8,296 nucleotides of DNA from Bacteroidales bacterium UBA2800 (GTDB taxonomy: Bacteria; Bacteroidota; Bacteroidia; Bacteroidales; Paludibacteraceae): the NCBI GenBank assembly GCA_002351925.1, contig DEHM01000015.1, positions 20,240 to 28,535 of the forward strand. The letters are read 5' to 3'. The notes beneath the pieces are model-generated. The model was not told the DNA's origin and ran no database searches. It saw nothing but the letters and a program-made list of their open reading frames with translations. Positions within the stretch are counted from its first letter, which is position 1; each line of letters begins with the position of its first letter. This document shows, piece by piece, positions 1 to 5,819 of the stretch. The translations under genes were made by a program, and so were the position numbers.

Positions 1-369
1 TGCGACAACCGCATCCTCAAACTCGATGCCGCCACCGACGCCATGATGCGTCGCATCGACCTACCCGTCAACACCCGACTCGACGTGGCCACTATTATCC
101 GCGGACTGGAGATTTTCCAGGGCGACTTTACCCTGCAGACCTGTTTCCTGCGCGGCGAACATGACGGACAACCCATCGACAACACCACGCCCGAAGAGCT
201 CGCCGCATGGTACGACGCCGTCCGCCATCTCCGTCCACGCCAGATCATGATCTACGTCATCGACCGCAAGACGCCTGAACCCAACCTGCAGAAAATCAGC
301 CGCGCAGAGATGGAGCGCATTGCCGAACCACTCCGCCGCGAAGGCTTCTCTATACAGATCTCCGCATGA
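1..369 (+). CDS. Radical SAM family protein, C-terminal part (5' end outside window)
   Basis: The frame is open from base 1 and gives 122 residues before a TGA stop, so the gene starts upstream. The visible part resembles the C-terminal half of a Bacteroidales radical SAM protein (Fe-S oxidoreductase type): a segment reading NRILKLDAATDAMMRRIDLP, then a strand-like LQTCFLRG, a DNTTPEELAAWYDAV helix and a QIMIYVIDRKTPEPNLQKIS segment. These fit late strands and helices of the radical SAM barrel. The CxxxCxxC cluster motif would lie upstream and cannot be checked, and the substrate is unknown. The internal ATG at 43 is not a credible start because the coding pattern continues before it. The stop overlaps the start of the next gene by 4 nt (ATGA), implying one transcript and possibly translational coupling. 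The family call rests on resemblance from memory. Confidence 0.75.
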   Translation, partial: CDNRILKLDAATDAMMRRIDLPVNTRLDVATIIRGLEIFQGDFTLQTCFLRGEHDGQPIDNTTPEELAAWYDAVRHLRPRQIMIYVIDRKTPEPNLQKISRAEMERIAEPLRREGFSIQISA

Positions 370-1367
370 AAATCCTCGTCGCACCGCTCAACTGGGGCCT
401 TGGCCACGCCACCCGCTGTATTCCGCTCATCCGCCAATGGCTGAACGACGGACACGAAGTGGTTCTCGGCGGCGACGGAGAGAGTCTGAGCCTGCTGCGG
501 CGCACGTTTCCCACGCTGCGTTATGTCCAGCTCGCCCCTCTGCAGCTCCGGTATAGCAAGAGCGGCCGCCAAGTGTTTGCCATGCTCCGCGCCTTGCCGC
601 GACTCTGGTGGAACAGCCTGCGCGACCACGCCATCCTCCGCGACATCCTGCGTCAGAAGCACTTCGACCGCGTCGTCTCCGACAACCGTTTCGGGCTCTA
701 CTCCCGCCAGACGGAGTCGGTCTATATCACCCACCAGCTCCATATCCGCCTTCCCCGCGGATGGCGCTGGGCCGAACCGCTCGCCGAGCGTCTCCACGCA
801 CGCATATACACGCGTTTCAATAAGGTTTGGGTGCCCGACTATGCCGACCCGGACGCTTGTCTCGCCGGCCAACTGAGCCATCCTGACAAACTACGCCTCC
901 CGGCCTCTGCACTCGAGTATATCGGCGCGCTCAGCCGTTTTCCGAACCCCGCGTCCGTCACGCCTGACTCCGCGTACGCCACGGTCGCTGTTTTGAGTGG
1001 TCTTGAGCCGTTGCGAACACAGCTGGAGCAATCCCTCCTGTCGCGCTTCGCCAACACCGCGGAGCCCGTTCTCATCGTCCGCGGACTCATCCACCAACCG
1101 CCTACGCGCATTCGCCGCGGCAATATCACGCTCGTGCCTTACATGGCTGACAGCGAACTCGTACCCTATCTCCTGGGCGCCCGGCACATCATCGCCCGAT
1201 CGGGCTATTCCACCATCATGGATCTGCACACGCTGGGCCTGCTCCAGCGCGCCGAACTCATCCCTACACCCGGACAACCCGAACAGGAGTATTTGGCAGA
1301 ATTTGTCAAAAACATTTGCACAGATAAAAAAAAAGCAGTAATTTTGCAGGCTGAAAAGAAAGTTTAA
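366..1367 (+). CDS. MurG-like (GT-B fold) glycosyltransferase family protein
   Basis: This 333-residue protein is a predicted nucleotide-sugar-dependent glycosyltransferase. The N-terminal Rossmann half starts MKILVAPLNWGLGHATRCIP, where the GLGHATR loop resembles the acceptor-side glycine loop of MurG-like and GT28-like enzymes. It continues with a DGHEVVLGGDGES strand-turn. The C-terminal half has the donor-site signature ARSGYSTIMDL near residues 277-287 and PTPGQPEQEYLAE at 300-312, both typical of this family. No signal peptide or membrane span is seen, so it is probably cytosolic or peripheral at the inner membrane. Donor and acceptor cannot be told. The ATG overlaps the radical SAM stop by 4 nt. 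Residues from about 317 onward (lysine-rich, ending ILQAEKKV) are encoded by what is also the promoter of the next gene, so the extreme C-terminus is probably poorly constrained. Family call is firm; the function is inference. Confidence 0.8.
   Translation: MKILVAPLNWGLGHATRCIPLIRQWLNDGHEVVLGGDGESLSLLRRTFPTLRYVQLAPLQLRYSKSGRQVFAMLRALPRLWWNSLRDHAILRDILRQKHFDRVVSDNRFGLYSRQTESVYITHQLHIRLPRGWRWAEPLAERLHARIYTRFNKVWVPDYADPDACLAGQLSHPDKLRLPASALEYIGALSRFPNPASVTPDSAYATVAVLSGLEPLRTQLEQSLLSRFANTAEPVLIVRGLIHQPPTRIRRGNITLVPYMADSELVPYLLGARHIIARSGYSTIMDLHTLGLLQRAELIPTPGQPEQEYLAEFVKNICTDKKKAVILQAEKKV
1315..1346 (+). promoter_or_regulatory. Bacteroidota-type promoter for the NfnAB-like fusion gene
   Basis: TTTG (1315-1318), 20 nt, then TAATTTTG (1339-1346) matches the Bacteroidota housekeeping sigma pattern of TTTG, 19-21 nt, TAnnTTTG. 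An A-rich run fills the spacer. Transcription should start a few bases after 1346, giving a leader of about 20 nt before the ATG at 1373. The whole promoter lies inside the 3' end of the glycosyltransferase gene, so the fusion gene can be expressed independently of it. Confidence 0.7.
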
Positions 1368-1372
1368 CACCT

Positions 1373-3709
1373 ATGAATAAGATTATTTCCAAACGTTTCT
1401 TCTCGGAGAACGTTGCCGAACTGGTAGTAGAAGCGCCGCTTATCGCACGTAGTCGCCGCGCCGGTCACTTTGTCATCATCCGTGTGGACGCGCAGTCCGA
1501 ACGGGTGCCGCTCACAATCGCCGGAGCCGATATCGAACGCGGAACGATCACCCTCGTCGTGCAGCAGATAGGCGTCAGCACTCGTAAGTTGCTCGCGCTC
1601 AACCCGGGTGACTCCATCCACGATGTGGTCGGACCTCTGGGCAAAGCTACGCGTATCGAGAACTACGGCACCGTCGTCTGCGCCTGTGGCGGAGTAGGAG
1701 CTGCACCTATGCTGCCTATTGCTGAGGCCCTGAAGAAAGCCGGAAACCGCGTCATCACCGTCCTCGCCGCACGCAACAAAGACCTGCTCATCCTCCGCGA
1801 TGAACTCGCCCGGTGGTCGGACGAAGTACTCATCATGACCGACGACGGCTCCGCCGGACAACAGGGTGTCGTCACCGTAGGTGTGGAGCAGGTTATCCAA
1901 CGCGAGCCGGTGCACAAATGTATCACGATAGGCCCGGCTATCATGATGAAGTTCGTCGCCCTGACGACCGCCAAATACAATATCCCCACTGAGGCCAGCC
2001 TCAACACCATCATGGTGGATGGCACCGGTATGTGCGGCGCCTGCCGTGTCACTGTGGCCGGACAGACCAAGTTCGTCTGTGTCGATGGACCGGAGTTCGA
2101 TGCGCACGGAGTGGACTGGGACGAGATGCTCAGCCGCATGAAATCCTACCGCGCCGAAGAGGCCGCTGCGATGGAAGCCTATAAAGTGGGAGAAAATCTT
2201 ACAGCCGAAGGCGGTCCTACAGCAAAGCGGTCTAACAGCGCAAGCGGTCTAACAGGCGAAGCCGGGCATCCTTCGGTTGAACCTTTTGAGGGCAAACCGA
2301 AGGATAGAGTGGCTATCCCGCGTGTGCAGATGCCCGAGTTGCGACCGGAAATACGTGTCAAATCGCTGCACGAGGAGGTCAACCAGGGCCTCACTTTCGA
2401 GCAAGCCATCACCGAATCTCATCGGTGTCTGAACTGCCCCAAACCGACCTGCGTGCAGGGTTGTCCGGTCAATATCAACATCCCGGGTTTCATCAAGACC
2501 CTGGAGACCGGCGATATCCTCGGCGCAGCCGACATCATCAAGCAGAGCTCGTCGCTGCCCGCTGTCTGTGGTCGCGTGTGCCCGCAGGAGAAACAGTGCG
2601 AGGCCAACTGTATCCACCTTAAGATGAAGCACCCTGCCGTCGCAATCGGCTACCTCGAGCGCTTCTGCGCAGACTATGCAAACAGCCTTCAGCCGTCAGC
2701 CATCAGCCGTCAGAAAACTGAATGCTCAAAGCTGAATGCTGAAAGCCTGAAGATTGCCGTTGTGGGTTCCGGCCCTGCCGGTCTGACCTTTGCCGGCGAT
2801 GCGGCTAAGTACGGCTACGAGGTGCACGTCTTCGAAGCGCTGCACGAGATAGGCGGTGTACTCAAATACGGTATCCCGGAGTTCCGTCTTCCGAACGCGA
2901 TAGTCGATACTGAGATTGACGGCCTTCGCGCGCTCGGCGTGCAGTTCCATACTGACACCATCATCGGTAAGACCATCTCTATCAAGGAGCTCGAGGAGCA
3001 GGGCTTCAAGGGCATCTTTGTGGGCTCAGGAGCCGGTCTGCCGCGCTTCATGAACATACCGGGCGAGAACCTCAACGGTGTGCTCTCTTGCAACGAGTAC
3101 CTCACGCGTGTCAACCTCATGGACGCTTCCAATCCCGCTACCGACACGCCGCTGCTCTACGGCAAGAACGTAGCTGTCATCGGTGGTGGTAACACCGCCA
3201 TGGATGCCGTCCGCACGGCTAAACGCCTCGGCGCAGAGCACGCCATGATTATCTACCGCCGCTCCGAAGACGAGATGCCGGCGCGTATAGAGGAGGTGCA
3301 TCACGCCAAGCAAGAGGGCATCGAGTTCCTCACGCTCCATAACCCTATTGAGTACCATGCCGACGAGAACGGACGCGTCTGCGAAGCCGTGCTGCAAGTC
3401 ATGCAACTGGGCGAACCCGACGAGAGCGGTCGCCGCAGTCCGGTGCCCGTAGAGGGTAAGACGGTCACTATCCCTGTCGACCTCGTCATCGTGGCCGTAG
3501 GCGTCAGCCCGAACCCGCTTATCCCGTCGTCGGTAGAAGGACTGGAGATCAGCCGCAAGGGCACTATCGTCGTCAACGATGGCATGCAGTCCAACCTGCC
3601 GATGATCTTCGCCGGAGGCGATATCGTCCGTGGCGGTGCTACCGTCATCCTGGCTATGTCCGACGGCCGTAAGGCCGCTGCGGCCATGCACGAGTATCTG
3701 CAGCAATGA
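1373..3709 (+). CDS. Fused NfnA/PyrK-like and NfnB/GltD-like iron-sulfur flavoprotein (NADH/NADPH oxidoreductase)
   Basis: The protein has 778 residues. Databases usually name such fusions bifunctional dihydroorotate dehydrogenase B NAD-binding subunit/NADPH-dependent glutamate synthase. Residues 1-278 are a ferredoxin-reductase-like module: FAD-binding RVPLT (44-48), pyridine-nucleotide loop GGVGAAP (106-112), and a [2Fe-2S] site DGTGMCGAC...CVDGPEFD with Cys221, Cys224, Cys236 and nearby Asp216. Residues about 320-778 are the GltD-like module: CLNCPKPTCVQGC (Cys352, 355, 360, 364) and CGRVCPQEKQCEANC (399, 403, 409, 413) for two [4Fe-4S] clusters, FAD loop GSGPAG (465-470), NADPH loop GGGN (604-607) and YRRS (628-631), where arginines often select NADPH. 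NfnA is about 280 and NfnB about 470 residues, so both halves look complete. The domain order fits electron-bifurcating NADH-dependent ferredoxin:NADP oxidoreductase (Nfn). No glutamate synthase large subunit or pyrD is adjacent, which disfavours the database name. Bifurcation itself is inferred. Confidence 0.88.
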   Translation: MNKIISKRFFSENVAELVVEAPLIARSRRAGHFVIIRVDAQSERVPLTIAGADIERGTITLVVQQIGVSTRKLLALNPGDSIHDVVGPLGKATRIENYGTVVCACGGVGAAPMLPIAEALKKAGNRVITVLAARNKDLLILRDELARWSDEVLIMTDDGSAGQQGVVTVGVEQVIQREPVHKCITIGPAIMMKFVALTTAKYNIPTEASLNTIMVDGTGMCGACRVTVAGQTKFVCVDGPEFDAHGVDWDEMLSRMKSYRAEEAAAMEAYKVGENLTAEGGPTAKRSNSASGLTGEAGHPSVEPFEGKPKDRVAIPRVQMPELRPEIRVKSLHEEVNQGLTFEQAITESHRCLNCPKPTCVQGCPVNINIPGFIKTLETGDILGAADIIKQSSSLPAVCGRVCPQEKQCEANCIHLKMKHPAVAIGYLERFCADYANSLQPSAISRQKTECSKLNAESLKIAVVGSGPAGLTFAGDAAKYGYEVHVFEALHEIGGVLKYGIPEFRLPNAIVDTEIDGLRALGVQFHTDTIIGKTISIKELEEQGFKGIFVGSGAGLPRFMNIPGENLNGVLSCNEYLTRVNLMDASNPATDTPLLYGKNVAVIGGGNTAMDAVRTAKRLGAEHAMIIYRRSEDEMPARIEEVHHAKQEGIEFLTLHNPIEYHADENGRVCEAVLQVMQLGEPDESGRRSPVPVEGKTVTIPVDLVIVAVGVSPNPLIPSSVEGLEISRKGTIVVNDGMQSNLPMIFAGGDIVRGGATVILAMSDGRKAAAAMHEYLQQ
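2225..2255 (+). repeat. Two direct copies of a 14-nt sequence, period 17, inside the fusion linker
   Basis: AAGCGGTCTAACAG occurs at 2225-2238 and 2242-2255, identical in both. Because 17 is not a multiple of 3, the two copies are read in different frames (KRSNS and SGLTG). The similarity therefore exists at DNA level and not in the protein. It sits in the linker between the NfnA-like and NfnB-like halves. Confidence 0.9.
2268..2305. repeat. 11-bp perfect inverted repeat in the fusion linker
   Basis: ATCCTTCGGTT (2268-2278) and AACCGAAGGAT (2295-2305) are exact reverse complements separated by 16 nt. In RNA this would form an 11-bp stem inside the coding region. It lies just after the 17-nt-period repeat, in the same interdomain linker. 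No T run follows, so it is not a normal intrinsic terminator. Confidence 0.85.
2683..2752. repeat. Heptamer repeat tract in two opposed blocks, inside the oxidoreductase gene
   Basis: The first block is four 7-nt units of form CAGCCNT (2683-2710: CAGCCTT, CAGCCGT, CAGCCAT, CAGCCGT). After CAGAAAA the second block has units near CTGAANG (2718-2752: CTGAATG, CTCAAAG, CTGAATG, CTGAAAG, then CCTGAAG). The second block is close to the reverse complement of the first, so the tract forms an imperfect inverted repeat. It encodes a polar linker of about 23 residues (LQPSAISRQ, then KLNAESLK) between the last [4Fe-4S] cysteine region and the FAD-binding strand starting at residue 461. Confidence 0.85.
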
Positions 3710-4008
3710 CCGCTCGTCTTGCCATACGCCTCTCTATCAGCGGGAACGACTGTGCCGCAACACTCCTGACGCAGTTTGTGGACGCCCTTCGTCAGCATAC
3801 CGAGGTGCAGCTCATCCGCCCGATACACAACACAGCCTCCGCTTCTGCTGCGGAGGCTGTGTTGTCGGTGCCTTTCTCCTATAAGGAACAGGTGCGTATC
3901 GACTGGAACATCTTCATCGCCGACTACGACGGGCTCTCGCCCGATAGTCCGACGCCCGTGCGTCCTGCCACTTTCGACCTCGAGTCGGTAGCTATGCTCG
4001 ACACATAG
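3706..4008 (+). CDS. Hypothetical protein, 100 residues, interrupted by a hairpin-encoded loop
   Basis: The ATG overlaps the TGA of the upstream oxidoreductase by 4 nt, and codon use is GC-rich at third positions like its neighbours, both favouring a real gene. I do not recognise the family. It starts MTARLAIRLSISGND and has a helix-like stretch CAATLLTQFVDALRQ. A strand VQLIRPIH follows, then the small-residue loop NTASASAAEA, and then VLSVPFSYKEQVRIDWNIFIADYDGLS. There is no signal peptide, membrane span or metal motif. The small-residue loop is encoded by a perfect 16-bp inverted repeat. The 3' end overlaps the end of the convergent psuG gene by 17 nt. It could be a small partner protein of the oxidoreductase, but nothing in the sequence proves it. 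The alternative is that it is a chance continuation of open frame. Confidence 0.55.
   Translation: MTARLAIRLSISGNDCAATLLTQFVDALRQHTEVQLIRPIHNTASASAAEAVLSVPFSYKEQVRIDWNIFIADYDGLSPDSPTPVRPATFDLESVAMLDT
3827..3865. repeat. Perfect 16-bp inverted repeat with 7-nt loop
   Basis: The arms 3827-3842 (ACAACACAGCCTCCGC) and 3850-3865 (GCGGAGGCTGTGTTGT) are exact reverse complements around TTCTGCT. The predicted RNA stem is very stable on either strand. It lies about 120 nt after the stop of the NfnAB-like gene and about 130 nt past the psuG stop on the other strand. It is therefore placed where terminators for both converging units would sit. It lacks the T run of a classical intrinsic terminator on either strand. 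It could be a bidirectional transcript-end or mRNA-stabilising hairpin, or an inserted element. Confidence 0.9.
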
Positions 4009-4906
4009 CCGCGGCGGTCTTAGCCGCCAGACGGGCATTGTTGAGTACCAGCTGGATATTGGCAGCCAGGCTGTCACCACCCGTCAGGTCTTTCACTTTC
4101 GCCAGCAGGAACGGCGTGCATTGTTTGCCGTGAATACCGGCTTCGTCTGCTTCACGCAGCGCCTGCTCGATGGCTTTGTCAATCTTCTCCTTGGGCATCG
4201 AATACTCTTCCGGAATAGGATTCGTCACCAGCATACCGCCTTTCAGGCCGCAGGCCAATTTGGCGTTGAAGGCTGCCGCCAGTTCTTCCGGCGTGTCGAT
4301 ACGGTAGTCCACACCAAAGCCGCTGTGACGCGTATAGAAAGCCGGCAGTTCCTCGGTCTGATAACCGATTACCGGCACACCCTTCGTCTCCAGATACTCC
4401 AGCGTCAGGCCCAGATCGAGTATCGACTTGGCGCCGGCGCAGATCACCATCACCGGTGTCTGGGCCAGTTCCTCGAGGTCGGCCGAGATGTCGAAGGTCT
4501 GTTGCGCACCGCGGTGGACGCCGCCTATGCCGCCCGTAGCAAACACTTTGATACCGGCCATCGCGGCAATCATCATCGTCGTCGTCACCGTCGTAGCGCC
4601 GTCCTCTTTGCGGGCCAGCAGCACCGGCAGGTCGCGACGCGAAGCCTTGATGACGGCCTGACCTTTCTTACCCAGGTACTCTATCTCTTCGGGCGTACAA
4701 CCGGCTTTCAGCTTACCGCCGATGATGGCGATAGTGGCCGGCACGGCGCCGTTGTCACGTATCGTCTGCTCCACACGCAGCGCCGTCTCCACGTTCTGCG
4801 GATAGGGCATGCCGTGACTGATAATAGTCGATTCGAGGGCTACCACCGGTTTGCCCTCTTTCAATGCTGCCTGAACCTCAGGCGAGATACTCAAAAACTC
4901 ATTCAT
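3992..4906 (-). CDS. psuG: Pseudouridine-5'-phosphate glycosidase PsuG
   Basis: This 304-residue protein catalyses the reversible split of pseudouridine 5'-phosphate into uracil and ribose 5-phosphate in the cytosol, cleaving a C-C glycosidic bond. Family landmarks are all present: VALESTIISHGMPYPQN with the predicted catalytic Glu25, IKASRRDLP with Lys87, FATGGIGGVHRGAQQTFDISADL with metal-region Asp139, VICAGAKSILDLGLTLEYLET with Lys160, and TPFLLAKV followed by a GGDSLAANIQLVLNNA region near the end. By remembered alignment with E. coli YeiN these correspond to Glu31, Lys93, Asp145 and Lys166, with a constant offset of 6. Length is normal for the family and no domain is missing. The start lies 2 nt after the psuK stop, so the two are cotranscribed. 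The last 17 nt overlap the convergent 100-residue ORF. Confidence 0.95.
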   Translation of the reverse strand: MNEFLSISPEVQAALKEGKPVVALESTIISHGMPYPQNVETALRVEQTIRDNGAVPATIAIIGGKLKAGCTPEEIEYLGKKGQAVIKASRRDLPVLLARKEDGATTVTTTMMIAAMAGIKVFATGGIGGVHRGAQQTFDISADLEELAQTPVMVICAGAKSILDLGLTLEYLETKGVPVIGYQTEELPAFYTRHSGFGVDYRIDTPEELAAAFNAKLACGLKGGMLVTNPIPEEYSMPKEKIDKAIEQALREADEAGIHGKQCTPFLLAKVKDLTGGDSLAANIQLVLNNARLAAKTAAAMCRA

Positions 4907-4908
4907 AA

Positions 4909-5805
4909 TTATAATAGTATATTAGCAATATCCGGATTCACGGCTTTCTCGCTCATCAGGGTCGCACGGGCGGCCATCAAGCCGTATTGGGCGGTCTGCG
5001 GGAAGGCTATGCCGCGAGCATGGGCAATCACTACGCCCGAGAGAAAAGCGTCGCCGGCGCCCGTGGTGTTCACCACTTCGCCCGGCAGGGCGGGGAAGAG
5101 CCATTCTTCGGCGGCGTTGCGGCAATAGACGCCCTCGCTGCCCAGCGTGATATAGACGTGCGCCACACCCAGGTCCAGCAGTCGTTGGGCCGCCTCGCCG
5201 TAGGTGGCGGTCTGCGTCACTGCCAGCGCTTCTTTCAGGTTCAGCTTCAGCGAGTGCAAGTACGGTAGTTTGCATTTCCTGAGGGCATTCACCACGCGGT
5301 GCGCTTTTGTGCTGCTCACGCCGTCAATCAGTAGTGGTACCGTGCTGTTCTCCATCAGCCAGCGGATAGCATCTTCGGTGATATTGGTGTCGGCCACCAG
5401 GTAGTCCGACTGGTTGAGCTCTCCCGCCCGTTTGCTCAGCCATTCCGGCGTGATGAGGCGTACGGCTTCGGTGTCGGCCACGGCGGCAATCATCTCTCCC
5501 CCGTGGTTGTTGATACACAGGTACACGCCCGACCGCTCGGCCGATATCTTCTCCGACAGGTGCAGGTCTATCCCCAGCTGCTTGCAGTAGTCGGTCAAGA
5601 GACCTCCGAACAGGTCTCCGCCGAAGATGGTCAGCAGTTGCACCCGTGCACCCAGCAACGACAGGTTGTGCGCCACGTTACGTGCTACGCCGCCGTAGCC
5701 GATAGCTATATGTCCGGGGTTGGAGTCGGCGGCGATAAACGCGTCGCTCAGCGTAGCCGACAGGTCGATGTTGGCACCGCCGATAACAGAAATAAGTGTA
5801 TCCAT
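4909..5805 (-). CDS. psuK: Pseudouridine kinase PsuK (PfkB/ribokinase family)
   Basis: This 298-residue PfkB-family sugar kinase is assigned to pseudouridine because psuG follows directly. It would convert pseudouridine plus ATP to pseudouridine 5'-phosphate, the substrate of PsuG. Visible motifs are the N-terminal strand ISVIGGANIDLSA, the substrate-side GYGGVARNVAHNLSLLG (37-53) corresponding to PfkB signature 1, FGGDLFG, and the C-terminal NTTGAGDAFLSG with catalytic-base Asp252 in GAGD (249-252). I chose the ATG at 5805 because the kinase fold begins immediately after it. A purine-rich AAAGAAAGAAC precedes it, and it leaves a 14-nt gap from the upstream stop. An in-frame ATG at 5841 would add 12 residues with no family match and overlap the upstream gene. 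Specificity by sequence alone is less certain than the family. Confidence 0.92.
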   Translation of the reverse strand: MDTLISVIGGANIDLSATLSDAFIAADSNPGHIAIGYGGVARNVAHNLSLLGARVQLLTIFGGDLFGGLLTDYCKQLGIDLHLSEKISAERSGVYLCINNHGGEMIAAVADTEAVRLITPEWLSKRAGELNQSDYLVADTNITEDAIRWLMENSTVPLLIDGVSSTKAHRVVNALRKCKLPYLHSLKLNLKEALAVTQTATYGEAAQRLLDLGVAHVYITLGSEGVYCRNAAEEWLFPALPGEVVNTTGAGDAFLSGVVIAHARGIAFPQTAQYGLMAARATLMSEKAVNPDIANILL

Positions 5806-5819
5806 GGTTCTTTCTTTGT

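Noticed and set aside
252..881. 209-codon minus-strand frame across the radical SAM and glycosyltransferase genes
   Set aside because: It crosses two real genes on the other strand and shows no recognisable domain.
1364..2107. 247-codon minus-strand frame opposite the oxidoreductase gene
   Set aside because: Antisense shadow of the NfnA-like half, whose cofactor motifs are intact on the plus strand; no family motif in the shadow.
2683..2752. CRISPR-like array at the heptamer repeats
   Set aside because: Units are only 7 nt with no spacers, no cas genes are nearby, and the tract is in frame inside a gene.
3827..3865. Classical rho-independent terminator at the 16-bp hairpin
   Set aside because: No T run follows the stem on either strand, so it is listed as an inverted repeat of unknown role.
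3301..4080. 259-codon minus-strand frame downstream of psuG
   Set aside because: Shadow of the NfnB-like C-terminus and the 100-residue ORF; composition rich in Arg, Ser and Thr, with no motif.
4121..5128. Long plus-strand open frame of 335 codons opposite psuG and psuK
   Set aside because: It lies antisense to two well-identified enzymes, its predicted protein is rich in Arg, His and Gln without motifs, and it arises from the GC-rich codon pattern of the real genes.
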